Assembly (NCBI GenBank): GCA_963718375.1
Contig: CAVQZD010000012.1
Coordinates: forward strand, 8,371 to 72,370
Direction of reading: 5' to 3'
Length of the DNA stretch: 64,000 nucleotides
Origin: RBG-16-64-13 sp963718375
GTDB taxonomy: Bacteria > Actinomycetota > Thermoleophilia > RBG-16-64-13
Part shown: piece by piece, positions 33,827-43,114 of the stretch
How the letters are laid out: each line of letters opens with the position of its first letter
How positions within the stretch are numbered: position 1 is the first letter of the stretch
The notes under the pieces: model-generated
What the model saw: the letters and a program-made list of their open reading frames with translations, nothing else
Databases searched by the model: none
Told to the model about the DNA's origin: nothing
Program-made: the position numbers and the translations under genes

Positions 33827-35039
33827 GTGAAGAGGCATTACTGGATCGTCATCGGCGCTCGCTGCTGCTCAGTGCGCTGTTCGGGGTCTGGTCGGCCGGC
33901 TGCGGGCGGGGTACCAGACGATGACGTCGAGAGGACCGACGCACGACCCTGGCTCCCGACAAGTATCCGGTGCCCGACCGAGAGCTACAAGATCGGCATC
34001 GTCGTCTTCAGCAACACCGACCTGGAGCAGCAGGCCGCCAACAGAGTACCTGACGGACTACCTCGGGCCGAAGTTCAACGTCGCGTTCGTCATCTCAGAA
34101 GACATCGATGACGCAGACGCCGAGCTCACCGTTCTTGGAGAACTGCGCGGCCAGCGGCTGCAAGGGCATCCTGGCCTTCCAGGCGATAGCCGGCCCAAGG
34201 CCACACTCGACCAAGTGCCAAGAGCTGGGCATGTACTACATAAGGGCCGCGAAGCCGTCGATGAGCAGGAGTTCAAGATCGGCGACCGGCAACCCCTACT
34301 TCGTCGGTGGTGTCTGCTCCCATGGGCGACCGTCAGTTGGGCTACGACTGCCTCACGGCGTTTCTTGAAGGCGGCGCCACGCAAGATCGGTATGGCCACC
34401 GGTGGGCGCCAAGTCGGGCAACTACCAGCACACCGAGCGCACGCTGGGTGCCGAGGCGGCCATAGCCGACTTCGAGACGGCGAACCCGGCGACCAAGATC
34501 GAACTCAGCGAGTTCGCTGGGTATCCGGGCGACGCTTTCAACGCCGCGCAGGCTCAGATGATCGCGGCGAACCCCGACGCCATCTTCGCCACCTTCGCCG
34601 TTGAGGACTTGTGGGTGCAGCCTCTCACCGACGCGGGCAAGGCCGGCGTCATAAAGCTCGGCGGCGTCTCGTCTATCAACGACGTGTCGGTGCAGGCCTT
34701 CAAAGACGGCACGATCAACTGGTGGGGCGGCAGGTATGGGGCCATGGCCGGTCTCCCGTTCGCCTTGCTGTACAACTGGATGACGTGGATACAAGGCCGA
34801 CTTCAGCGACAACGGAGAGGCCATCTTCGTCCCGCAAGAGTGGATAGAGATCACGTCCGGCGAGAGATGGACAAGTGGCTGGCCGCTCATCGAGGCGCCG
34901 GTGCCACCGTATCAGCGCCGACGACCTCAAGGCCGTGTGCAAGGCCTTCAACCCCGACGCCACACTCGAGGACTTCAAGGCCCTCGCCACCGCTACGGGC
35001 TACGATGACATCGTCGCAAGAAGAGCTGCCGGCAACTAG
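33827..35039 (+). pseudogene. Sugar ABC transporter substrate-binding lipoprotein, frameshifted
   Basis: ATG 33827 follows AGGAGGGAAG. Reading across one early frame change gives a signal peptide with lipobox WSAGC. The mature part is a type I periplasmic-binding protein: SYKIGIVVFSNTDLEQQAA, KGILAFQAIAGP, then the long intact stretch 34402-34800 with GNYQHTERTLGAEAAIADF, ANPDAIFATFAVEDLWVQ and GVIKLGGVSSINDV, ending in AVCKAFNPDATLEDFKALA. The stop is at 35037-35039. The ROK/xylose context suggests xylose or a xylo-oligosaccharide. At least five indels. Confidence 0.8.
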
Positions 35040-35146
35040 GTCAGATCACACAACAGAGGGCAGCGGTCTGCGTGTAGGACCGCGAACACCTGGGGGGACC
35101 GCATGGTCCCCCAGGACGCCCTCTCTTAGAGGCGCTTGGTGAACGA

Positions 35147-36658
35147 ATGAACAACGAGACACTCATCAAGCTGACAGGCATCAACAAGTCCTTCGGCCCG
35201 ACCAAGGCGTTGGTCGACGTGACCCTCGAACTGCGCCGTGGTGAGGTCAGGGGGCTCATAGGCGAGAACGGCTCGGGCAAGTCTACCCTTGCCACCATCA
35301 TCGCCGGGGCTCAGCCGGCCGACAGCGGCGAGATGCTCCTTGGCGGCGAGGCCTACCGTCCGGCCAGCATGCTCGAGGGCGAGCGCAGGGGCGTAGGCAT
35401 GGTGGTGCAGGAGCTGGGCACCGTCTCGGGCATCAGCATCGCCGAGAACCTCTACCTAGGACGGCTGCGCGCGTTCGGCAAGCTCGGCTTCGTCAACAGA
35501 AGACGCCTGATGAGCACGGCAAGGGCGGCGCTGGCCGACATGGGTCTTTCGGACATGGATCCTTCGCGCTCCGTAGATTCACTCGACCTCCAAGACAGGA
35601 AGCTGGTGGAGGTGGCGCGGGTGATGATCGGCAAGCCCGAGCTCTTCATCCTCGACGAGACCACCACGGCGCTCTCGCAGCGCGGGCGGGCCATAGTCTA
35701 CGAGCTCATCAAGAAGCTGAAGGCCGAGAACAAGGCGGTGCTCTTCGTCTCTCACGATCTCGAGGAGATCATGGAGACGTGCGACGCGGTGACCGTGCTC
35801 AGGGATGGGCATCTGGTCGAGAACGTCGACCGCAAGGACTTCAGCGAGTCCAAGATAAAGCAGCTCATGATCGGTCGCGAGATAGCAGGGTGACTACTAC
35901 CGCTCCGATTTCGACCCGACCTACGGCGACGAGGTGGTCATGGATGTCGACCAACCTCAGCACCGTCAGGGGTCTGTCGGGCTTCTCGATGCAGCTGCAC
36001 AAGGGCGAGATCCTGGGCATAGGCGGCCTTTCGCACTGCGGCATGCACGAATTGGGGCGGGCGTTGTTCGGGCTGGAGGAGGCACTGGGTGGCGAGGTGC
36101 GCCACGTGGCGTCCGGCTCGGTCATCAAGAGTCGCCAGGGGCGCCATGAAGCACGGACTGGCTTATGTGCCCAAGGACCGGGACCGGGAAGCTCTTGTGC
36201 TTGCGGCGAGCATCCGGGCCAACATCGCTTCAGCCGGCTACGACAAGCTGACGGTCGGGCAGAGCATCTTCTTGTCCCCGCGCAAGGAGAAGCGGTACGC
36301 GGACGCCCAGATGGACGCATCTGAGCATCAAGTGCGCGTCACGAGAGCAGTACGTCCAGTTCCTGTCGGGTGGCAACCGCCAGAAGGTGGTGTTCGGAAA
36401 GTGGGTGGGCAGGGGCTCGACATCCTGATACTGGATTGCCCCACGCGTGGTGTGGACATCGGCGTCAAGCACGCGATGTACCAGCTCATGAGCCAGATGA
36501 AGAAGGAAGGCAAGTCACTGGTACTCATCTCCGAAGAACTCCCGGAACTCATCGGCATGAGCGACAGACTGCTCATCTTGAAGGATGGCAGGCAGACGGC
36601 GGAGTTCAAACGCAGCCGGGAGCTGACCGAGGCGAAGATAATCGACCACATGATCTAG
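35147..36658 (+). pseudogene. Sugar ABC transporter ATPase (XylG/RbsA-like), frameshifted
   Basis: A duplicated ATPase of the CUT2 class. The first domain (to about 35893) is intact: GENGSGKSTLATIIAG (Walker A), the VQELGTVSGISIAENLYLGR Q-loop, and LFILDETTTALSQRG (Walker B). The second domain is spread over several frames: MQLHKGEILGIGGLSHCGMHE (degenerate Walker A), AYVPKDRDREALVLAASI, FLSGGNRQKVVFGKWV (signature), LILDCPTRGVDIGVK and LVLISEELPELIGMSDRLL, ending at TAG 36656-36658. Total length near 500 residues is normal. At least four indels, all in the second half. Confidence 0.85.
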
Positions 36659-36667
36659 CGGAGGACG

Positions 36668-37701
36668 ATGATGCCGCCGACCGCGCTTGAGAACAAGTTC
36701 CGACGAACTCTGCGAGACGTAGTCGCTCAGCCTTCAGGGAGGTTCGCACGGACCCTGCGAGGGCAGAGCTTCGCTTCTTGACCCCATTGATCCCGCTGGC
36801 TGGGCTGTTCTTGGTCGTGGGGATCATGGCCGATCGCTACCAAGGGCACCTCGATCTCAGCTGGTGAACCTCAAGCTGCTCATCAACCAGTTTGCGACGC
36901 TGGCGATAGTGGCCACGTGTTCCAGCTTCATCTTCTCGATGGGCGGCTTTGACATATCGCTGGGTGCCGTGACCTGTCTGGCGGCGGTGGTGGGAGCGGC
37001 GGCGTTGAACGCAGGAGCGGATGCTCCATTGGTGCTTCTGGTGTGTATGGCCACGGCGGTCGGCGTGTCGCTCTTCAGCGCCTCGTGCATCTCTATCTTC
37101 AAGCTGCCGTCCTTCCTCGTCACACTCGCGGTCTACTTGATCCTCACTTCGGCCGTCGTCCTGATCATGAAGGGCGAGGAGCGCTGGCTTCTCGAGCGAA
37201 CACTACGTCGTACTTGGACACCAATGCGGTCAAGCTGGGCGTGTTGGCCGTCGTCGTAGGTGCTGTCCGCCGTGGTGTTCAACTACATGAAGCTGGGGCG
37301 GCAGAACAGGCTCATCGGCGGCAGCCAGACGGTGGCGCGCTACACGGGTATGTCGATACCCAGGAACATGCTGCTCTCGTTCCTGATAAGCGGCCTCGGC
37401 ATAGGCATAGCCGCGTTCCTGCTGATGGGGCAGGTCGGGCTCGGTCTCTGTCCAGACTGGCCAGGCGTATGGCTTCGACGTCATCATAGCCATCGTGCTG
37501 GGTGGCATGCCGATCTCCGGCGGCGCTCGCTCGCGCATCACGGCCGGCGTCGTGGGGGCGTTCACCCTCACCGCCTTCAACAATGGTCTCGTGATCCTGG
37601 GCGCCGAGGTCGGGATGCTACAGGTGACTCGAGGTGCACTCTTCTTGATAGTCGTTTCGTTGTTGATGGCTCGACAGAGAGAGCGTCTCCTTGCGAAATA
37701 G
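36668..37701 (+). pseudogene. Sugar ABC transporter permease 1 (RbsC/XylH-like), frameshifted
   Basis: An inner-membrane permease of the BPD_transp_2 type. Intact pieces are LLINQFATLAIVATCSS, FIFSMGGFDISLGAVTCLAA (the family signature), LPSFLVTLAVYLI, GGSQTVARYTGMSI, and the C-terminal VLGGMPISGGARSRITAGVVGA with EVGMLQVTRGALFLIV. Frame changes lie near 36712, 36855, 37200 and 37450. It follows the ATPase gene by nine bases. A second, different permease follows, so the pore is probably a heterodimer. Confidence 0.8.
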
Positions 37702-37723
37702 GTCCTCTCGGAGGTGGAATGCG

Positions 37724-38721
37724 GTGCAGCAGAACAAGGCACTGAGAAGTTACTGAAGAAGATAGTGATGTCGCTGTGGATACCGGCGCTGATGTTCGCC
37801 ATCTTCCAGGTGGCGTGCAGCCGCCAAAGGGATCGACTACCTTCACGGCGGCGGTCATGAGGAACTTCTTCCTCAACGTGGTCACCGGAGCGTTCATCGC
37901 TTGGGGTCTGATGTTCAACATACCCGCGCACAGATGGGACTTCAGCGTAGGGGCCATCATGGTGCTATCCGCGATCATCGGCGGGCAGTTGGCTTTGGCT
38001 TGGGGGCTGAACGGATACGGACTGCTGCTCTGCTGCCTCGTGGTCGGAGCCGTCTTGGGGGCGATATCGGGGCTGATATACGTTCTGCTGGGCCTGTCCG
38101 CCTTCGTGACTTCACTCGGCGTAGCGCTCGTATTCGAGGCATTCAGCTACATAATGCTACGGCGGTGGCGGTGTCAATCTCATCGGCCAGACCGACATGC
38201 TGTTCATGACCAAGGCTCCGCACTTGTACATCCTCTTGGGCGCCGGAATGGTGATAATGATCATCTTGGTCAACTACACCAGGTTCGGCTACAGCACGCG
38301 GGCGATAGCGTTCGGACAGAGCGTAGCCGTCCAGCGAGGACTGCGCGAGAAGCCTGACGCGATCATCTGCTATGCGCTATGCGGGACCATGGTAGCCATC
38401 GCAGCGATGCTCGCAATGTCAAGGACCGGTTCCGCGCGCGCCATGCTGGGTTTGACCTCCATCCCGCCGATGTTCCAGGGCTTCTTGCCGGTGTTCATAG
38501 GACGGGTCATCCAGAAACACAGCGAGCCGGTGACGGCCATCCTGATCGGCGCGTTCACAGCCTCGCTCATGGTCGCCGGCTTCGCGGCCCTGGGCTTCTC
38601 GCCGGCCACTCAGCACATCTTCGTCGCCGTGGCCCTTCTGATATTCCTGACGGCTGGTCTGAAGCAAGGCGCGGTTGCTGAATGGCGGTTCAAGAGGAAG
38701 CGGGCAGAGGAGCTGGCTTGA
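37724..38721 (+). pseudogene. Sugar ABC transporter permease 2 (RbsC/XylH-like), frameshifted
   Basis: A second BPD_transp_2 permease. GTG 37724 is downstream of GGAGGTGG. Pieces: KIVMSLWIPALMFAIFQV, FIAWGLMFNIPAHRWDFSVGA (family signature), GLIYVLLGLSAFVTSLGVAL, YTRFGYSTRAIAFGQSVAV and ASLMVAGFAALGFSPATQHI. Frame changes near 37820 and 38165. The stop overlaps the GH3 start (TTGA). Together with the binding protein, ATPase and permease 1 it completes a CUT2-type importer. Confidence 0.82.
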
Positions 38722-41206
38722 CGGCTGGTGAAGCGGAGCCGCAGCTGGAAGCGGCGATCGCGGAGCGGATAGCTGCGCTCACGCTCGCAGAGAAGGTCCG
38801 GCTACTCACGTGCGCCCGACTTCTCCGGTCTGCATTCAGAGCCCAAGATCGGCCTCAAGCGGATGGTGGTGTCGGACGGTCCGGCCGGTGTGCGAGGCCA
38901 TGACTGGGACGAGCGCGACCCCTCGCAGAACATCCCCTGCCCCACTGCGCTGGGCGCGACTTGGGACGCGGCGCTGGTGGAGCGGATGACCGACATCATG
39001 GCTCACGACGCTCGCGACAAACACGTGGACCTGACCTTGGCTCCGTGCGTCAACCTGTGTCGCAGCCCCTACGCGGGCCGGTTCTTCGAGTATTTCAGCG
39101 AGGATCCCCTGTTGACTGGGGTATTGGGCGCCGGCTACGTCAGCGGTCTGCAGAGGCTGGGCATCGCCGCCACCGTGAAGCATTTTGTCGCCAATGACTC
39201 CGAGACGGAGCGGCACACCGTGGACGTGGTCGTAGACGAGCGGACTCTGCGCGAGGTCTACATGCTGCCGTTCGAGCTCATAGTCCGCCTTGCCGATCCC
39301 TGGCTCATCATGTCGGCCTACAACCTGGTGAACGGCGCCCCGATGTCAGAGAGTCCTATGCTTCGTGAGGTGATCAAAGAGGAGTGGGGCTACAGCGGAT
39401 ACATCATGTCCGACTTCTTGGCCGTGAAGCCTGACGTCGCGGCTGCCGCGGGAGGTTTGGACATCGCCATGCCGTGGCCGCGCGGCGCCAAGTGGGACGA
39501 CATCGTCATCAAGGCAGTCAAGGACGGCGAGCTCGACGAGGCGGTGATAGACGACAAGATCGTCCGGCTGATGCGCTTGGCCTACCGGTGCGGCAAGCTG
39601 GAGGGATTCCCCGAGAGATCTCCAGCGCCAACAAGGGACAAAGCGGCGGGAAGCCCTCGACTTGCGAGAGGCCGCGGCGGCGAGCTTCGTGCTCGCGCGC
39701 AATGCCGGGCAGGTGCTTCCGCTCGACAAGGCGACTCTGGGTTCGGTGGCCGTGATCGGTCCGAACGCTCTTCACGGCAAGGCCGGCGGCAATGGCAGCG
39801 CCAAGGTGTATCCGGTGCACGTGGTGTCACCGTTGGAGGGGATAACGAACGCCCTGGCTGGTCATGCCGACGTGCGGTTCGCCGAGGGTGTGCGTCCCTT
39901 CGCCTGGCATCCGGTGGCGCGGGCCCCGTGGCTGAAGCAGCCGGACCGGGACGAAGACGGAGTCTTGGTGGAGTTCCTGGGTGCCGATGGTTCGGCGCTC
40001 GGCAGTGAACGCAGGAACACCGGCGAGTACGCGTGGATAGGTCATTTCGGTGCTAGCGTCGAGGCCACAGCCGTCGCCTGGGTCAGGGTACGCGCGCATA
40101 TCGTGGCGCAGGAGACTGGCGAGCACCAACTGGGGGTGTCCGGGGTCGGGCACTACCGCTTCAGTCTCGACGGCCAAGAGATGATGGATGAGCATCTGGC
40201 GCTGGCTCTGGGCGCTGATATCACCGAGGGGTTCTCGTTCCCGCCGCAGCGGATGTTCCCGCTGCGGATGACAGAGGGTCAGGCTCTGGAGCTGGAGATC
40301 GTTCACCAGGTAGGCACGTTCAGACCGGGCAGCAGACTCTCGATGTTCCAGATCAGAATGGTCACGCCCGCCGGCAGTGAAGACGACGAACTCGAGCGGG
40401 CAGTCCGGCTGGCTGCCGACTCGGACGCGGCCATAGTGGTGCTGGGTAACGACGCATATGCTGATGCCGAGGGACTCGACCGGGCCGATCTGAAGCTCCC
40501 GGGCCGCCAGGATGAACTAGCGAGGCGGGTGGCGGAGGTGAACCCGCGCACGGTGGTGGTGCTGAATGCGGCGTCCCCCGTCCTGCTCCCGTGGGCAGAA
40601 GAGGTGCCGGCGGTCCTCTTGGCTTGGTTGCCGGGGCAGGAATTGGGCAACGCCCTAGCCGACGTGCTGTTCGGCGATCGCGAGTCCGGGGGACGGCTCC
40701 CCTTCAGCTGGCCGCGCGACGAAGCGAGTATGGCGCCGGTGAGACCCATCGACGGCAGGTTGCCCTACGACGAGGGGCTGCATATCGGCTACCGTGGCTA
40801 CGACCACGACGGCCGTGAGCCTCACTACGCGTTCGGTCACGGACTGGGCTACACGGACTGGGATTACGTGCGGGCTGACGTGGCGCTCTCCGCGAGCGCG
40901 GACGCTGACGAAGTCACCGTCACGGTGCAGGTCCGCAACACCGGCGCTCGCAGCGGCAGGGAGACGATACAGGTGTATCTCTCGAAGCCGGACAGCGCCG
41001 TAGAGCGCCCGGTGAAGTGGCTGGCCGGATTCGCGATCGTGTCCGCCGAGCCCGGCGAAGAAGTGACCGCCACGGTGCGGCTCGACGAGACGAGTCTGCG
41101 GCACTGGGCTCCAGGTGGTTGGCAAGTGGAGCCGGGCAAGTACGTCGTTCAAGTGGGGCGGTCATCGCGCGACATCAGACTTGCGCAAGACATCCGGTTG
41201 GACTGA
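38718..41206 (+). pseudogene. GH3 beta-glycosidase with PA14-like insert, two frameshifts
   Basis: A glycoside hydrolase family 3 enzyme releasing terminal beta-linked glucose or xylose. The N-terminal barrel has MVVSDGPAGVRG, KHFVANDSETERHTVDVVV and the nucleophile Asp in GYIMSDFLAVKP. The alpha/beta C-terminal domain has AVIGPNALHGKAGGNGSA and VVVLNAASPVLLPWAEEV. A PA14-like beta insert lies near 40030-40350 (EYAWIGHFGASVEATAVAWV), followed by a fibronectin-III-like end. The TTG start has GAGGAG upstream and overlaps the permease stop. Frame changes near 38815 and 39620. There is no signal peptide, so it probably acts on imported glycosides. Substrate choice (xyloside or glucoside) cannot be told from sequence. 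Confidence 0.88.
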
Positions 41207-41207
41207 C

Positions 41208-41266
41208 GGGCGGGGCGCGGTGCTATACTGGCAACCCGGTGCTTCGCACCAGCCGCCCCCTCTTTT
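41208..41266 (+). terminator. Possible terminator after the xyl/GH3 cluster
   Basis: GGGCGG (41208-41213) can pair with CCGCCC (41253-41258). The GGTGC-TTC-GCACC hairpin (41238-41250) nests inside, and CTCTTTT follows. TATACT at 41224-41229 in the same stretch could instead be a -10 box for hdrCBA, although I see no good -35. Confidence 0.4.
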
Positions 41267-41337
41267 CGGACACAGGCTGCTGGTAGTACGCGCCCTGTGG
41301 GGGCCAGTAGTTTGCGGTGGTCTGTAGGAGGCTCGGG

Positions 41338-42132
41338 TTGATCCGATACGATGCCCGCGAGGCAGCGTTCTATCGGCAGAAGCTGATCGAGAGAGTACAA
41401 GCGGACGTCCGCGAGTGCTATCAGTGCGGCAATTGCACAGCCAGTTGCCCGGCCGCCTTCACCTACGATCTGATGCCCAACCAGATGATGCGCATGCTGC
41501 AGGTGGGCATGATCGACGAGGTGCTCGACTCCAAGTCGATACAACTATGTGTGCAGTGCCTCACCTGCACGGCCCGTTGCCCCCGCAACATCGAAGTCGC
41601 CGGCATCTTTGAAGAGCTCAAGACCGTCGTGGTCGCTCAGGAGCGCAAGGTGCCCGAGCACGTCAAGACCTTCAACAAGGTCTTCATGGACGCGGTCGCG
41701 AGGTTCGGCAGGTTGCCTGAGTTCTACGACATGGCCCGCTTCTACGCCGGCACCCTGAATCCGAAGATGGCGCTGGGCAACGTGGGCCTGATGGGCCCGG
41801 TGATGGCCCGGCGCAAGATGCCGCTGCTGCCCCGCAAGGCCAAGGGCGCCGACGAGGTGGGCCGCATCTACAAGAAGACCATGAAGCTGGCCAAGCAGCG
41901 CGCTGAGGCCGAATCCAAGGCGCGCGCCTGCCTAGCCGTGGACGAGACCGCCGCGCGCGCGGCCGCCAAGGCGGCGCACGGCGCCCCTGCGAGTGCGGCC
42001 AGGTGCACGGCGCGGGCGAGGCTTGTGCAGCGGGCGTGGGCGCTGGCGGCGCCGACGCCAACGGGGGCGCGACGGGAGCCGCCGCATGACCCTGGCCTAT
42101 TACCCCGGCTGCTCACTGCGTCACTCCTCTGA
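41338..42132 (+). CDS. hdrC: Heterodisulfide reductase-like subunit HdrC
   Basis: A small FeS subunit with two [4Fe-4S] motifs, CYQCGNCTASCP and CVQCLTCTARCP, passing electrons between HdrA and HdrB. TTG 41338 has AGGAGG six bases upstream. The conserved part ends near residue 185. The Ala-rich tail seems to change frame near 41990: the frame that ends TGA at 42087-42089, overlapping the hdrB ATG, reads a smoother Gly/Ala tail, so the true end is probably 42089 rather than 42132. First gene of an hdrCBA operon. Confidence 0.88.
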   Translation: MIRYDAREAAFYRQKLIERVQADVRECYQCGNCTASCPAAFTYDLMPNQMMRMLQVGMIDEVLDSKSIQLCVQCLTCTARCPRNIEVAGIFEELKTVVVAQERKVPEHVKTFNKVFMDAVARFGRLPEFYDMARFYAGTLNPKMALGNVGLMGPVMARRKMPLLPRKAKGADEVGRIYKKTMKLAKQRAEAESKARACLAVDETAARAAAKAAHGAPASAARCTARARLVQRAWALAAPTPTGARREPPHDPGLLPRLLTASLL

Positions 42133-43114
42133 GGAGTTCGACCACTCCACCCGCGAGGTGCTGAAAGGCCTGGGCGTGGAGTACACCGAGGTGCCCGACT
42201 GGACCTGCTGCGGCTCGACGCCGGCGCACATGATGGACCATCTGCTGGCTCAGTCGCTCGCCGCGCGCAACCTGCGCCAGGCGGCCGAGGTGGGTGACGA
42301 GCTGCTCGCTCCGTGCCCCTCCTGCTATCAGCGCCAGAAGAACGCGGAGATGGAGATCCACGGGAGCGACGCCTTCAGGGCCGAAGTGAACGAGATGCTC
42401 GACAAGCCCTACGACGGTCGCGTGACCGTCTACGCGCTGCCCGAGTACCTGACGAAGTTCGTGGGCGAGGAGAGGATCGCGGCGCAGGTCAAGACCGACC
42501 TCTCGCAGCTCAAGGTGGTGCCCTACTACGGCTGCCTGCTCGGCCGCCCGGTGGACATGATCGGCGAGGTCGACCAAGAGCAGCCCATGATGATGGACCT
42601 GCTGCTGCAGGCCGCCGGCGCCGACGTCAAGTGGTGGAACTACAAGACCGAGTGCTGCGGCGCCAGCGTGGGCCTGCCCAAAGAAGAGATCCAACGCCAG
42701 CTGAGCGGCAAGGTCATCGAGCAGGCGCTGGCGGCCGGTGCGGACGCCATAGTGGTCTGCTGCCCGCTCTGCCACGTCAACCTGGACCTCAAGCAGGGCC
42801 AGATCAACAAGGCCCTGGGCACGGACTACAAGGTGCCCATCCTGTATCTGTCGCAGGTGCTGGGTCTTGCCTTCGGCCTGAGCGAAGACGAGGTCATGCT
42901 GCAGAAGAACATCGTCGACCCGCGGCCGCTGGTGAAGCAGGCCATCGCCGAGGGTATCCGCGTCAAGGCCGAGGAGGAGCGCAAGGCCGCCGACAAGGCT
43001 GCTAAGGACGCGGCGCGGGCCGCGAAGGCCGCCACCGACGGCGACGCCGCCCCAGCCAAGGCCGCCGCGCCGGGCGACGCCCCAGCCGCCGCCCCCGAAG
43101 GCGGTGCCGCATGA
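42086..43114 (+). CDS. hdrB: Heterodisulfide reductase-like subunit HdrB
   Basis: The catalytic-type subunit with two CCG cysteine-rich domains that bind non-cubane [4Fe-4S] clusters: PDWTCCGSTPAHMMD with APCPSCYQRQ, and KTECCGASVGLPKEE with VVCCPLCHVNLD. It starts YYPGCSLRHSSEEFD. The physiological disulfide or acceptor is unknown in non-methanogens. The conserved core ends near residue 290; the last 50 residues are an Ala/Lys-rich low-complexity tail. The stop overlaps the hdrA start (ATGA). Confidence 0.93.
   Translation: MTLAYYPGCSLRHSSEEFDHSTREVLKGLGVEYTEVPDWTCCGSTPAHMMDHLLAQSLAARNLRQAAEVGDELLAPCPSCYQRQKNAEMEIHGSDAFRAEVNEMLDKPYDGRVTVYALPEYLTKFVGEERIAAQVKTDLSQLKVVPYYGCLLGRPVDMIGEVDQEQPMMMDLLLQAAGADVKWWNYKTECCGASVGLPKEEIQRQLSGKVIEQALAAGADAIVVCCPLCHVNLDLKQGQINKALGTDYKVPILYLSQVLGLAFGLSEDEVMLQKNIVDPRPLVKQAIAEGIRVKAEEERKAADKAAKDAARAAKAATDGDAAPAKAAAPGDAPAAAPEGGAA

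Noticed and set aside
27692..41206. Programmed frameshifting as the cause of the split genes
   Set aside because: Too many shifts in unrelated genes, without a common slippery site or downstream structure; sequencing indels explain them more simply.
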